DNA of 64,000 nucleotides from Acinetobacter sp. ANC 3781 (GTDB lineage Bacteria; Pseudomonadota; Gammaproteobacteria; Pseudomonadales; Moraxellaceae): assembly GCF_004331285.1 (NCBI RefSeq), contig NZ_SJOH01000003.1:62001-126000 (forward strand). Direction: 5' to 3'. This document shows positions 9,443 through 20,700 of this stretch, piece after piece. The notes under the pieces were generated by a model. The model was not told where the DNA came from. It worked only from the letters and a program-made list of their open reading frames with translations, and did not search any database. Positions within the stretch are counted from its first letter, which is position 1, and every line of letters begins with the position of its first letter. Position numbers and translations under genes: made by a program.

Positions 9443-9461
9443 GTGCATAATATTTATGCAC
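9443..9461 (-). terminator. Possible weak terminator downstream of mfd
   Basis: GTGCATAA and TTATGCAC form a perfect 8-bp inverted repeat with a 3-base loop, 12 bases past the mfd stop. The tail on the minus strand is only moderately T-rich. The rest of the 9240-9472 gap shows no gene. Confidence 0.4.
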
Positions 9462-9472
9462 TCATTTTCTCA

Positions 9473-12400
9473 TCAGTGAATTTCTTTTAACAAACTCGCC
9501 AGCAAATCGGAAATAAACTGAATTCTTTTCTGATAATCTTCCAGCATCACCATGATTTTTAAACGTTGACCACCCTCCATACGGAAAAAAGTCGGATGTT
9601 TTTGCATCATTTGAATAATACTGATTGCCTGTACCGGGGTATCAGGTGAAAACTCAATGTGACCGCCGTGTGAACTGATATCAACCTTGGTAATCCCCAA
9701 CTGTTCTGCTTTTAAACGAAGTTGATGTACTGCAAATAACTGCTTCACAGGTTGTGGTGGCACACCAAAACGGTCAATCAATTCCATACGGATATTATCG
9801 AGTTTTTCCTGACTGTCGGTATTACTGATACGTTTATAGAACATCAGACGTTGGTGCACATCGCCTAAATACTCATCCGGAATTAAGGCTGGCATATGTA
9901 GATTAATTTCAGCCGTTAATGATAACGGTGCATCAAAATTCGGTGTTTTACCTTTTTGAATGGCTTTAGTCGCTTTTTCAAGCATTTCCATATACAGGCT
10001 ATAACCGATCGCGTGCATCGAACCACTTTGTTGCTCACCTAGAAGTTCACCCGCGCCACGAATCTCCAAATCCTCAGTGGCTAACATAAAACCGGCACCT
10101 AAATTCGATGCACGCTGAATGGCATCCAGACGTTTTTCAGCATCTCCCTTCAAACCTTTAATTGAAGGGACTAATAGATATGCATAGGCTTGATGGTGTG
10201 AACGCCCGACACGACCACGTAATTGATGTAACTGTGCAAGACCCAGTTTGTCTGCACGCTCAATCAAAATGGTGTTGGCATTTGGCACATCAATCCCAGT
10301 CTCAATGATGGTTGAACAGACCAAGACATTATATTCTTTATGATAGAACTGCTGCATCACCTGCTCCAGTTCACGCTCGCGCATTTGTCCGTGCGCAACC
10401 GCGACACGTGCTTCAGGAACCAGCTCGCGAACACTGGCTGCAGCGCGTTCAATACTGTCGACTTCATTATGTAAAAAGTAAACCTGCCCACCACGAAGCA
10501 ATTCACGCAAAATAGCTTCTTTAATGGATTCACTGGTTTGCTCTTGCACAAAAGTTTTGACTGCCAAACGACGGGCCGGTGGCGTGGCAATAATAGATAA
10601 ATCACGCATACCGCTAAATGCCATATTTAAGGTGCGCGGGATTGGGGTTGCAGTCAGGGTCAGCATATCGACATCGGCGCGCATGGCTTTAATCCGTTCT
10701 TTATCGCGTACCCCAAAGCGATGCTCTTCATCGACAATCATCAGGCCCAAGTTTTTAAATTGGATACTTTCCTGCAAGATTTTATGCGTTCCAATCACAA
10801 TATCGACTTTGCCACTGGCTAAATCTTCGATAATTTTCAAATGGGTTTTATTGGAACCAAAACGCGAAAGCACTTCAATCCGAATCGGCCAATCGGCAAA
10901 ACGATCTTTAAAGGATTCATAATGCTGTTGTGCCAATAAGGTCGTGGGTACTAAAACCGCGACTTGCTTATTATTTTGTACTGCTAAAAATGCCGCTCGC
11001 ATTGCCACTTCAGTCTTACCAAAACCAACATCACCACAGACCAGACGATCCATCGGTTTGGCCAGTTGCATATCATGCAATGTCGCTTCAATCGCATTGG
11101 CTTGATCTAGAGTTTCCTCATAAGCAAAGCCGCTGGCAAACTGCATATATGGGCTTTGCTCAAGTTCAAAACTAAACCCGGGTTTTGCCTGACGACGAGC
11201 CTGTATATGTAATAATTCTGCGGCGACATCATGAATCTGCTCTAGGGCTTTACGCTTGGCTTTATTCCAGGCATCGGTACCTAATTTATGTAATGGCGCT
11301 AAATCGGGATCACCACCACTATAACGGCTGATCAAATGTAAGTTAGTGACTGGAACATATACTTTGGCAGCATCGGCATAATCCAGCTGTAAAAATTCAT
11401 GATCTTGATCATCAATAGTTAAAGTAACCAAACCCGCATAACGCCCCACACCATAATCAATATGCACCACCGGTGCACCAATACTCAGCTCGGTTAAACT
11501 GCGGATTAAAAACTCTTCCGAAACTTCTTGTTGGCGTTTACGACGGCGCTGGACTACCCGATGTTCATAAAGCTGATTTTCAGAAATCACGGTAAGGTGA
11601 TTTGGAATTACCAGACCACGATCAAGTGGCGCGCTGGTAATGGCGATGGCATGGAGGGATTTTCTAAACTCTGCAAAATTTTCGACATTGGGGATATCAC
11701 CCAAAGCGGCACGCAAAGCATCTTTTAAGGTTTCACGGCGTCCGGCACTTTCAGCGACTAACAGTACCGGATGATTTGCAGCATCAATATATTTTTTAAC
11801 CGCGGAAAATGGTTTTTCTTGTTTTGGATCTACGGGTAAACGTGGGGGCAATTCGGTATTAAGATTAAGCCCCCCAGTTTTATCTACAAACTCTTCTGAA
11901 GATGCAATGATTCTGGCAAAGTGATTCAGTTGTTCCAAAACCTGATTTGGTTGCAGGAATATTTCTTCTGGCGGCAAAATGGGATGATCAATATTATGGC
12001 GACGGTCTTCATAACGTCGAACCACATCCTTCCAAAAACTGGTTAAATTTTCGTCCAGATGCTTATCTGTAATGACAATGCCATTCTTAGGTAAGTACGC
12101 CATCAGGGTACTTTGTGTTTGCATCGCTTCTTTGCTAAAAAATAAAGGGAAATAAAATTCCAGCCCTGGAGAAGCAATTCCTTCTAAGACATCTTGATAT
12201 ACCGGATTTTTCTTAGGATTTGCGTTCGGAAAACTCTCTGCATAACGGTCACGGAAAGTCACACGCCCTTCTTTAAGTGGAAATTCTTTGGCAGGCAATA
12301 CCGAAAACTGTTGCAAATTTTGGGTGGTTCTTTGGGTTTCAGGGTCAAAGAATTTTAAGCTTTCAATTTCATCATCAAACAAATCGATACGGATCGGTGA

Positions 12401-12931
12401 ATTTTGCCCGGATGCATAAATATCCATAATGCTGCCGCGTACCGCAAACTCACCATGATCGTAAACCGTATCGACCAGATGATAACCCGCCTGAATCAAG
12501 CGCAGTTTTTGTTGTTCCAGTTCAAACTTTTGACCCACTTTAATATCGAAATGTTCACCCAACACCCAAGAAGTTGGCGCAACACGCTGTACCAAAGTCG
12601 ATGCAGATAAAAGCAATACGCCTTGCTTTGGCATATTCGATAAAATTGAAAGACGCTCTGACACGATATCTTGATGGGGCGATAAACGGTCATAAGGCAA
12701 AATTTCCCAATCCGGGAAAATGGTCGGTTTTATGCCGTAAAACTCTAATTCACTTTCCAACTGACCCAAGTGCTGATTATTTTTGGCAACAATAATGAAC
12801 AATTGCTTATTTTGCGTGGCAATTTCTTTGAACAATAAAGATGCAGATGAGCCTTGTAAATTACCGACCCAGCGTTTTTCACCTGCTTTTAATTGCTGCA
12901 GATTTAATTGGGAGATTTCTTGTTGGAACAT
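9473..12931 (-). CDS. mfd: Transcription-repair coupling factor Mfd
   Basis: Mfd removes RNA polymerase stalled at lesions and recruits UvrA. Starting at the ATG that gives MFQQEISQLNLQQLKAGEK, the protein is 1152 residues, close to E. coli Mfd (1148); an in-frame ATG 27 bases upstream (12958) is possible but not better supported. Domains in order are a UvrB-homology region, an RNA polymerase-interacting domain (VVHIDYGVGRYAGLV region), a RecG-like helicase core with Walker A GDVGFGKTEVA, box DEEH and TLTATPIPRTL, and the C-terminal TRCF domain. All look intact. Confidence 0.96.
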   Translation of the reverse strand: MFQQEISQLNLQQLKAGEKRWVGNLQGSSASLLFKEIATQNKQLFIIVAKNNQHLGQLESELEFYGIKPTIFPDWEILPYDRLSPHQDIVSERLSILSNMPKQGVLLLSASTLVQRVAPTSWVLGEHFDIKVGQKFELEQQKLRLIQAGYHLVDTVYDHGEFAVRGSIMDIYASGQNSPIRIDLFDDEIESLKFFDPETQRTTQNLQQFSVLPAKEFPLKEGRVTFRDRYAESFPNANPKKNPVYQDVLEGIASPGLEFYFPLFFSKEAMQTQSTLMAYLPKNGIVITDKHLDENLTSFWKDVVRRYEDRRHNIDHPILPPEEIFLQPNQVLEQLNHFARIIASSEEFVDKTGGLNLNTELPPRLPVDPKQEKPFSAVKKYIDAANHPVLLVAESAGRRETLKDALRAALGDIPNVENFAEFRKSLHAIAITSAPLDRGLVIPNHLTVISENQLYEHRVVQRRRKRQQEVSEEFLIRSLTELSIGAPVVHIDYGVGRYAGLVTLTIDDQDHEFLQLDYADAAKVYVPVTNLHLISRYSGGDPDLAPLHKLGTDAWNKAKRKALEQIHDVAAELLHIQARRQAKPGFSFELEQSPYMQFASGFAYEETLDQANAIEATLHDMQLAKPMDRLVCGDVGFGKTEVAMRAAFLAVQNNKQVAVLVPTTLLAQQHYESFKDRFADWPIRIEVLSRFGSNKTHLKIIEDLASGKVDIVIGTHKILQESIQFKNLGLMIVDEEHRFGVRDKERIKAMRADVDMLTLTATPIPRTLNMAFSGMRDLSIIATPPARRLAVKTFVQEQTSESIKEAILRELLRGGQVYFLHNEVDSIERAAASVRELVPEARVAVAHGQMRERELEQVMQQFYHKEYNVLVCSTIIETGIDVPNANTILIERADKLGLAQLHQLRGRVGRSHHQAYAYLLVPSIKGLKGDAEKRLDAIQRASNLGAGFMLATEDLEIRGAGELLGEQQSGSMHAIGYSLYMEMLEKATKAIQKGKTPNFDAPLSLTAEINLHMPALIPDEYLGDVHQRLMFYKRISNTDSQEKLDNIRMELIDRFGVPPQPVKQLFAVHQLRLKAEQLGITKVDISSHGGHIEFSPDTPVQAISIIQMMQKHPTFFRMEGGQRLKIMVMLEDYQKRIQFISDLLASLLKEIH

Positions 12932-13066
12932 GTATATAGCTTTTGGTCTAAATGACATGAGCAGTATATTAGCATGGGTTTTTTCCCGGTTGAGTTATTT
13001 TTATATGCAACCGATTTTTCCATCTAAATCCTTTTAGATAGGATGTCTTTAGACCCTATTTTCCAA

Positions 13067-13444
13067 TCATTTTTCGAGTAAGAAATTACGATAATAGTGA
13101 TTCAGCTTTTGAATGATCTGCTTTAATTGCAACAGGTTTTCTTCGGTGTTACCTAATCGTGCTACAAAACGCTGGCTGACAATTTCCAGATCAATTTTTT
13201 CATTGATAATCATGGCAGCGGAATATAAAGCTTTTAAATCGTCAAACTGGGTTAATTTTCGATTGGAGAAATACGACAGCCGTTCTGACAGTTCATTAAC
13301 CACAACACCATCGACGATATAGCCCTGTTCTGGATGGAACCGGATATCATTTTCTTCTAGAAAAAGTTGTTCAGCAGATGGCTTGGAACTTTTAAACAGT
13401 CTTGAACCTGTAAATAGTCCAGCGAGTTTATTCAACATAAGCAT
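13067..13444 (-). CDS. Hypothetical protein (125 residues)
   Basis: I do not recognise this protein. It is 125 residues, mostly helical, charged and without a convincing signal peptide or membrane segment. The N-terminus (MLMLNKLAGLFTGSRLFK) is mildly amphipathic. It lies upstream of mfd, in the same orientation, with about 135 bases between them, so co-transcription is possible but not shown. Codon use looks like the neighbouring genes, which supports a real gene. Confidence 0.6.
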   Translation of the reverse strand: MLMLNKLAGLFTGSRLFKSSKPSAEQLFLEENDIRFHPEQGYIVDGVVVNELSERLSYFSNRKLTQFDDLKALYSAAMIINEKIDLEIVSQRFVARLGNTEENLLQLKQIIQKLNHYYRNFLLEK

Positions 13445-13579
13445 TACAATGATTAAAAAATCATGACTATTTTAACCCTGCGCTGCTTTATCTTCAGCAT
13501 TATTTTTCATAAAAAAGGCAGCGATTTTAACCTACTGCCTTTTTGCTCATCTGGCGGTTAAATTTTTGCACAGAGCGAA

Positions 13580-15022
13580 TTAACTCACTTGTGCGAAAAG
13601 CTCATGTTGTGCGGTCACTTCTGAAACCAGATTGCTAAAGGCAAAGATTTCATCTAACTGTTCTTGGGTCAGTAATTCCTGCTCTAAGACGACCTGCTGA
13701 ATAGTCTTGTTTTCCGCAATACATTGCTTGCCAATTTCATCACATTTGGCATGTCCTAAAATTGGATCGAGTAAAGTCACAATACCCACACTTCGCATTA
13801 CTGCGTCATAACACACCTGCTCATTAGCTTGAATGCCCTGAATACATTTGTGATCCAAACTCGAAATGGCTTGTGTCAACAATTCAATTTATTCATTAAT
13901 TGCAATCGCGATGACCGGTTCCATCACGTTTAACTGTAATTGCCCGGCTTCTGCAGCCATGGTTACCGTTAAATCATTCCCTATCACTCTATAAGCAATC
14001 TGATTCACCACTTCAGGAATCACCGGATTGATTTTGGCAGGCATAATTGATGAGCCGGCTTGCAATTCAGGTAAGCGAATTTCGGCTAAACCGGTACGTG
14101 GACTCGAACTCAACAAGCGCAAGTCGTTACAGATTTTGAAAGTTTCACTGCAAGTCGTTTAAGCGTACTCGATAAAATAATAAAGACGCCACAATCACTG
14201 GTGGCTTCCACATAGTCTTCCGCCCCAATTAAGTTGAGTCCGGTAATTTTATGCAAAGACTGGATGACTTCATTCGCATAGCCTTTCGGGGTATTCACTC
14301 CCGTCCCAATAGCGGTAGCACCCAAATTCACTTCCAGTAAAAGTTCGCGGATACGCTGAATTAAACGGATATCTTCTTTTAATAACGTTGCAAAAGCACG
14401 AAACTCTTGTCCCAAAGTCATCGGAACTGCATCCTGTAATTGGGTGCGGCCCATTTTTAAAACAAACTGGAACTCTGCAACCTTTATATGTAGAGTATCA
14501 ATCAGCTTTTGAATCTGGGTTAAAAGATCATCCAAACTATAATAAGTCGCTAAACGTAAAGCCGTAGGATACACATCATTGGTCGACTGCGATTTATTGA
14601 CATGATCATTCGGGTGAATATGATCATATTGCCCCTTATGAAAACCCAAATGCTCTAATGCAATATTGGCCAGTACTTCATTGGTATTCATATTAATAGA
14701 GGTACCTGCTCCGCCTTGATAAACATCTAAAGGAAAAGCATGACTCCATTTTTCTGGAGATTCGATTAATTCATTACATGCAAACTGAATCGCGTGGCTG
14801 ACTTGTTCAGAAATCTTGCTAAATTTTAAATTGGTTTGTGCCGAAGCTTTTTTAACCTGTGCCAAAGCACGAATAAAATGATGATGATTTCCGACTTTCT
14901 GATTAGAGATTTGAAAATTCTCTAAAGCACGTAAAGTATGAATGCCGTAATAACATGCTGTGGGAACTTTCCTTTGCTCCCAACAAATCACGTTCTATTC
15001 TTGTATTATCCAGTTGAACCAT
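13580..15022 (-). pseudogene. aspA: Aspartate ammonia-lyase, disrupted by two frameshifts and one stop
   Basis: AspA converts aspartate to fumarate and ammonia. Conceptual translation follows the E. coli family member along its whole length (blocks such as DVYQGGAGTSINMNTNEVLA, MGRTQLQDAVPMTLGQEFRA and [11 protein letters not shown]) but only across three lesions. First, one extra base near 14967-14970 shifts the frame after MVQLDNTRIERDLLGAKE. Second, one A is missing from a run near 14134-14137, within what should read [10 protein letters not shown]. Third, an in-frame TAA lies at 13889-13891, plausibly a TCA serine codon changed by one base. The true start is ATG 15022. No full-length enzyme is expected unless the lesions are sequencing errors. 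Confidence 0.88.
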
Positions 15023-15490
15023 AGACACTTTAAATATACTCACATTTATGCACCACAATTGTGCAATTAAAAAAAATATTAAACCTTTGCTCTATTTTAA
15101 ATATTGTAAAAAGATATTTATTTGGCAATACTCTATGAGCAAACACATCGACTTTGTAGCTAGCGTAAGGGCTTGTAACTACCTTTCCCGCTTTCAATTT
15201 TTCTCATCAAAAAATTAAGTTCAAGAATCTTTAACGCCGATCTTCAATTCACATTCAGCCTTTAAATTGACCTTATTAATGATATTAAGCACCCTACTTA
15301 TAATTGATTAATTTTCTTAATTTTTTATTAATTGTATCTAAAAATACATTCCGCTACACAATATGCTAATAAATCCCCTCGAAATGTAACAGAACGTAAT
15401 TTCAATTTTATGTTTGAATCAGCGCCTTACAGGACCAGTATAAAAATTCATCTCGGATAGATGAATGCATAAGGACAGAAGGATGAGCAC
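15023..15490. other. Long intergenic region between aspA remnant and putP
   Basis: I see no gene in this 468-base AT-rich stretch. It should hold divergent promoters for aspA and putP. Visible elements are a palindrome CACAATTGTG near 15053-15062 close to the aspA start, and a hairpin ATTCATCT/AGATGAAT (15446-15466) just before the putP ribosome-binding site. Their roles are unknown. Confidence 0.5.
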
Positions 15491-17026
15491 ATGAGTCAAC
15501 TGAACCCGACATTAATCACATTTATTTTTTATATCATCGCTATGGTCGGAATTGGGCTATATGCCTATAAGGCGACCACCGACTTTTCAGATTATATTTT
15601 GGGTGGGCGTAGTCTAGGGAGTGTTGTTACTGCACTTTCAGCAGGTGCATCCGATATGAGTGGCTGGCTGCTCATGGGCCTGCCCGGAGCAATTTATCTG
15701 TCAGGCTTATCGGAAGCGTGGATTGCCATTGGTTTGATTATCGGTGCATGGCTGAATTGGCTGCTGGTTGCAGGTCGCTTACGTGTGCATACCGAAGTTC
15801 AAAATAATGCGTTAACCCTACCGGATTATTTCACCAGTCGTTTTGCGGATCGTAAACGTGTGCTGCGGATTATTTCAGCTCTCGTAATTCTGGTCTTTTT
15901 CTCGATTTATTGTGCTTCTGGCATGGTTGCAGGTGCTCGATTATTTGAAAGTATTTTTGGTATGACTTACACCACTGCGCTTTGGATCAGTGCCATTGCG
16001 ACCATTAGCTATGTGTGTATCGGTGGCTTTCTTGCAATTAGCTGGACCGATACTTTTCAAGCTGGATTGATGATTTTCGCCTTAATTTTAACCCCGATTA
16101 TGGCTTATCTCGCACTGGGTGATCACAGTCAACATTTTGCAACCGTGATTGAAACTGCTCGACCACACGCCAGCAATATGCTTTCAGGTTTAAGTACCGT
16201 TGCGATTTTATCTTCTCTAGCTTGGGGCTTAGGCTATTTTGGTCAGCCGCATATACTGGTGCGTTTTATGGCAGCCGATTCTGTGAAGACGATTCCTGCT
16301 GCACGTCGTATTGGCATGAGCTGGATGATTATGTGCTTAGCGGGTGCGATTGGTGCAGGCTATATCGGGATTGCCTATTTCCAGCAACACCCCGAATTAT
16401 CTTCAGTCGTTTCGCAAAATCCAGAAACGATCTTTATGGAACTGACTAAAATTCTGTTTAACCCATGGATTGCCGGTATTATTTTGGCTGCCATTTTAGC
16501 CGCAGTAATGAGTACGCTGAGTTGTCAGCTTTTGGTCTGTTCAAGTACCTTGACTGAAGATTTATATAAATCATTTCTACGCAAAAATGCGTCACAAAAG
16601 GAATTGGTCTGGGTAGGACGCCTGATGGTTTTAGCGATTGCTGTTCTTGCTATTGCACTTGCAAGCAACCCGAACAGTAAAGTGCTTGGTCTTGTTGCGT
16701 ATGCATGGGCAGGTTTTGGTGCTGCTTTTGGCCCGCTGATTATCCTGTCCTTATTCTGGAAACGTATGACCTTAAACGGCGCGATTGCTGGAATTATTAT
16801 CGGTGCTTTAACAGTTATTTTGTGGAAGAACACCCTGGCCAATACGGGACTTTATGAGATTATTCCGGGCTTTATTCTGTCATTCGTGGGCATTGTTGTG
16901 GTGAGTTTGCTTGAAAAAATGCCTTCTCAGGAAGTATTGCAACGTTTTGAACAGGCGGATGATTTGTATAAAAAAGAAATGGCTGAGTTAAAAAATGGAA
17001 TACCGGCTCAAACTGAAAATTCCTAA
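15491..17026 (+). CDS. putP: Sodium/proline symporter PutP
   Basis: PutP imports proline with sodium across the inner membrane. The 511-residue protein has about 13 hydrophobic segments and sodium-solute symporter motifs, including SAGASDMSGWLLMGLPGAIY (about 53-72) and the downstream GGFLAISWTDTFQAG. Length matches the family (about 500). The start is preceded by AAGGACAGAAGG. It points toward the Lrp-type regulator, which in turn is divergent from putA, so uptake and degradation genes sit together as a put locus. Confidence 0.94.
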   Translation: MSQLNPTLITFIFYIIAMVGIGLYAYKATTDFSDYILGGRSLGSVVTALSAGASDMSGWLLMGLPGAIYLSGLSEAWIAIGLIIGAWLNWLLVAGRLRVHTEVQNNALTLPDYFTSRFADRKRVLRIISALVILVFFSIYCASGMVAGARLFESIFGMTYTTALWISAIATISYVCIGGFLAISWTDTFQAGLMIFALILTPIMAYLALGDHSQHFATVIETARPHASNMLSGLSTVAILSSLAWGLGYFGQPHILVRFMAADSVKTIPAARRIGMSWMIMCLAGAIGAGYIGIAYFQQHPELSSVVSQNPETIFMELTKILFNPWIAGIILAAILAAVMSTLSCQLLVCSSTLTEDLYKSFLRKNASQKELVWVGRLMVLAIAVLAIALASNPNSKVLGLVAYAWAGFGAAFGPLIILSLFWKRMTLNGAIAGIIIGALTVILWKNTLANTGLYEIIPGFILSFVGIVVVSLLEKMPSQEVLQRFEQADDLYKKEMAELKNGIPAQTENS

Positions 17027-17029
17027 TAA

Positions 17030-17087
17030 AACTCAGATGATTTCTACTTGAGTTTTATTGAAAGATAAGGGGCTTAAGCCCCTTTTT
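17030..17087. terminator. Double hairpin terminator between putP and the Lrp-type gene
   Basis: Two inverted repeats follow the putP stop. The first has AATAAAACTCA/TGAGTTTTATT arms with a 13-base loop. The second is a perfect palindrome AAGGGGCTTAAGCCCCTT followed by T residues. The genes converge, and either hairpin can serve both strands. Confidence 0.85.
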
Positions 17088-17094
17088 ACTGCTT

Positions 17095-17586
17095 CTATTT
17101 TTGTCCTTTACTTCTAAGATGAATTTTCGAGCTTTCTTTAATCACTTCCATCACCGGATAGCTTCGTGTTTCTTTTACTCCCGGCAATTGCCAGAGCACC
17201 TGTCCTGAAATTCTGCGGAACTCTTCCATATTGGCACAGCGAATTTTCACCACGAAATCGAAACCGCCGCTAATCATATGGCATTCCACAATTTCAGGAT
17301 ATTGCATGATCGCCTCAGAAAATTCCTCCAATACATTAGGTGTGGTTTTATCCAGTAAAATTTCCACAAACACCACAAAACTGGCATTCAGCATGTCAGG
17401 ATTCAACTTGGCTTCATAGCCTAAAATAAAACCATCTTTGGCTAACTTCTGTACCCGTGCCAGCGCTGCAGTGGCTGATAAATTCACCGCTTCAGCGATT
17501 TTGATATTTGAAATTCGTCCATCATTTTGCAGAATATCTAAAATTTTGATATCTGTTCTGTCCAATGTAAAAATCGGGCTTGTCAT
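17095..17586 (-). CDS. Lrp/AsnC family regulator, probable proline catabolism regulator
   Basis: This 163-residue regulator has an N-terminal AsnC-type helix-turn-helix (about 7-60, LDRTDIKILDILQNDGRIS onward) and a C-terminal RAM ligand-binding domain with the GGFDFVVKIR region. It is divergent from putA across about 120 bases and convergent with putP. PutA here lacks a ribbon-helix-helix domain, so a separate regulator is needed. PutR-like activation of putA by proline, as in other proteobacteria, is a reasonable inference from context. Confidence 0.88.
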   Translation of the reverse strand: MTSPIFTLDRTDIKILDILQNDGRISNIKIAEAVNLSATAALARVQKLAKDGFILGYEAKLNPDMLNASFVVFVEILLDKTTPNVLEEFSEAIMQYPEIVECHMISGGFDFVVKIRCANMEEFRRISGQVLWQLPGVKETRSYPVMEVIKESSKIHLRSKGQK

Positions 17587-17705
17587 CTGAATTATTCTCT
17601 AAAATGAATAAAAATTATAGTGAGTTATTCGGCATCCTTTCTGTAATCATAAATTATATAAGGTATTTGACTCAACAAAAAAATTGGCAGTCACAGGACG
17701 TTGGC

Positions 17706-20700
17706 ATGAATATGATGGATACAGAAACCCGCCTCAATCTGGCAAAACCTCACTTTGAATATATTACTGAATTCAAAGAAAAGAATGATTATGAAGTTGA
17801 GGTTAATACTGCCTGGCGCCGTGCGGAACCTGAGTGTGTTGAAAACCTGCTTGAACATAGCCAGATTTCTGAACAATTGAACCAGCGTATTTATGACTTG
17901 GCGTTCAATCTTGCCCATACCCTGCGTGAACGTAAAAGCTCGAATGGTAAAGCGGGAATCGTTCAGGGTTTATTGCAAGAATTTTCATTATCCTCTCAAG
18001 AAGGCATTGCCCTGATGTGTCTGGCTGAAGCCTTGCTTCGTATTCCGGACAGTGCCACCCGTGACCTGCTGATTCGCGACAAAATTAATCAGGGCAACTG
18101 GAAAGAGCATGTCGGACAAAGTAGCCTGATGTTTGTCAACGCCGCAGCTTGGGGTCTCATGCTGACTGGCAAACTAATGGAAACACCGAAACAAAAAAGT
18201 TTATCCAGTGTACTGACCGGGCTTTTGGCACGTAGTGGTCGCGGCATTATCCGTAAAGCGGTAGATGTGGCAATGCGGATGATGGGTGAACAGTTTGTTA
18301 CTGGTGAAACCATTCAAGAAGCGCTAGAACATGCAGAACCTCTGGAAGACAAAGGCTTTCGATATTCTTATGACATGCTCGGTGAAGCGGCACTCACAGA
18401 ACATGATGCTGAACGTTATTATCAAGATTATAGCAATGCGATTCATGCCATCGGTCAAGCATCTAAAGACAAAGATGTTTATGATGGTCCTGGCATTTCG
18501 ATCAAGCTATCTGCCCTGCATCCGCGCTATCAGCGTGCACAAATCAGCCGCGTACATGACGAGCTGTATCCTAAAGTGCTGCAATTGGCGGAACTGGCGA
18601 AACACTACAATATTGGTTTAAACATTGATGCCGAAGAATCTGAGCGTCTGGAAATTTCCCTAGAATTATTAGAACGTCTGTGTTTTGAGCCTAGCCTTGC
18701 CGACTGGAAAGGGATTGGTTTTGTGATTCAGGCCTATCAAAAACGTTGCTTTAACGTAGTTGATTACGTGGTGGATTTAGCAAAACGCAGTCAAAAACGT
18801 TTGATGATTCGTCTGGTTAAAGGTGCTTACTGGGATAGCGAAATCAAGAAAGCTCAAATTGATGGCATGACTGACTATCCGGTATTTACCCGTAAAGTAC
18901 ATACTGATCTATCTTATATTGCCTGTGCCAAAAAACTTCTGGATGCCCCACAACAGATTTATCCGCAGTTTGCGACGCACAATGCCCAAACCCTTGCCAC
19001 GATTTACCATTTGGCTGATCCGAATCAATATTACAGCGGTCAATATGAATTCCAGTGTCTGCATGGCATGGGTGAACCACTCTACGAGCAAGTGGTTGGC
19101 GATAAAACAGATAACAAACTGGGTGTGCCTTGCCGTATTTACGCACCAGTCGGCAATCATGAAACGCTACTGGCGTATCTGGTACGACGTTTACTGGAAA
19201 ACGGCGCTAATACCTCTTTCGTGAATCGTATTGCAGATAAATCCTTAAGAATTGAGGATCTGATTGAAAATCCACATTCAGAAATTTTGAAAAATGCAGC
19301 CAAAGAATCACAGCTTGGTCAAAAGCATCCGGCTATTCCGCTCGCACCCGATTTATACGGCAATACTCGACCAAACTCGGCCGGTTTAGATTTAGCCAAT
19401 GACCATGAGTTAATGCTGCTGAATCAAACTGCACAAGATTTCAGTCAGCAGCAATGGCAAGCGCAGGCTTTGGGTAAAAACCTGAGTAACGAAAATAATC
19501 TGACTGATGAACATTCAGAACTCATCACCATTTTAAATCCTGCAAATCACTCCGATGTCGTCGGCTCTGTGCGAGAAGCGAGCTCTGTACAAGTCAATCT
19601 AGCATTAGATAATGCAGTCGGTGCCCAAGCTGAATGGACAAATACGCCAAAAAATATACGTGCCGCTTGTTTGCAACGCGCTGCAGATATTATGCAATCG
19701 CGTTTGCAGGAATTGATGATTTTACTGTGTCGTGAGAGCGGTAAAACCTATGCCAATGCCATTGCAGAAGTTCGTGAGGCCATCGACTTCCTACGTTATT
19801 ATGCTGCACAAATGATTGATCTGGATCAGGATGTATTGATTCAACCACTCGGCCCCGTATTATGTATCAGCCCATGGAATTTCCCCTTGGCTATTTTCAC
19901 AGGACAAATTTCAGCGGCGCTGGTTGCCGGAAATACCGTACTTGCAAAACCGGCTGAGCAGACACCGTTGATTGCTGCACAAGCGATTCAAATCTTATGG
20001 CAAGCCGGTATTCCTCAAGATGTTTTGCAACTGATTCCCGGACAGGGTGAAACCGTCGGTGCGCAATTAAGTGGAGACTCTCGTGTTCAGGGCATTATGT
20101 TTACCGGTTCAACCGATGTGGCTAAAATTTTGCAAAAGACCCTTGCACAAAGACTCAGCATTTTGGGTCAACCTATTCCTTTAATTGCGGAAACGGGCGG
20201 TCAAAATGCCATGATTGTCGATTCATCTGCACTCACCGAACAAGTGATTCTTGATGTGGTGAGTTCGGCTTATGACAGTGCTGGCCAACGTTGTTCTGCC
20301 TTACGTGTGCTCTGTGTGCAAGAAGATAATGCAGATAGCGTCATTCATATGTTGAAAGGCGCGATGCAACAACTGCGCGTCGGCAATCCGTTTTTATTAA
20401 AAACCGATATCGGCCCTGTGATTGATATTGAAGCGCAAAGCAATATTCAAAAACATATTGATCAGATGCGCAGTAAAGGCCATCCCGTCCATCAATTGAT
20501 GTTGAATCCTGAACAGGATCAAGCTTTATCCGAAGGCACTTTCATTCCGCCCACTTTAATTGAGCTACCGAATCTGGATGATTTGCAACGTGAAGTGTTT
20601 GGTCCGGTCTTGCATGTGATTCGCTATAAATACGGTCAATTAGAACAGTTACTTGAACAGATCAATGCCAAAGGTTATGGCCTCACCATGGGATTGCATA

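Noticed and set aside
10312..12795. Several plus-strand frames inside mfd
   Set aside because: They are antisense shadows of an intact, well-conserved gene, with no ribosome-binding site and no family pattern.
17580..17705. Longer PutA with 42 extra N-terminal residues
   Set aside because: The extension overlaps the divergent regulator gene, has no ribosome-binding site and no ribbon-helix-helix pattern; ATG 17706 has AGGA 7 bases upstream.
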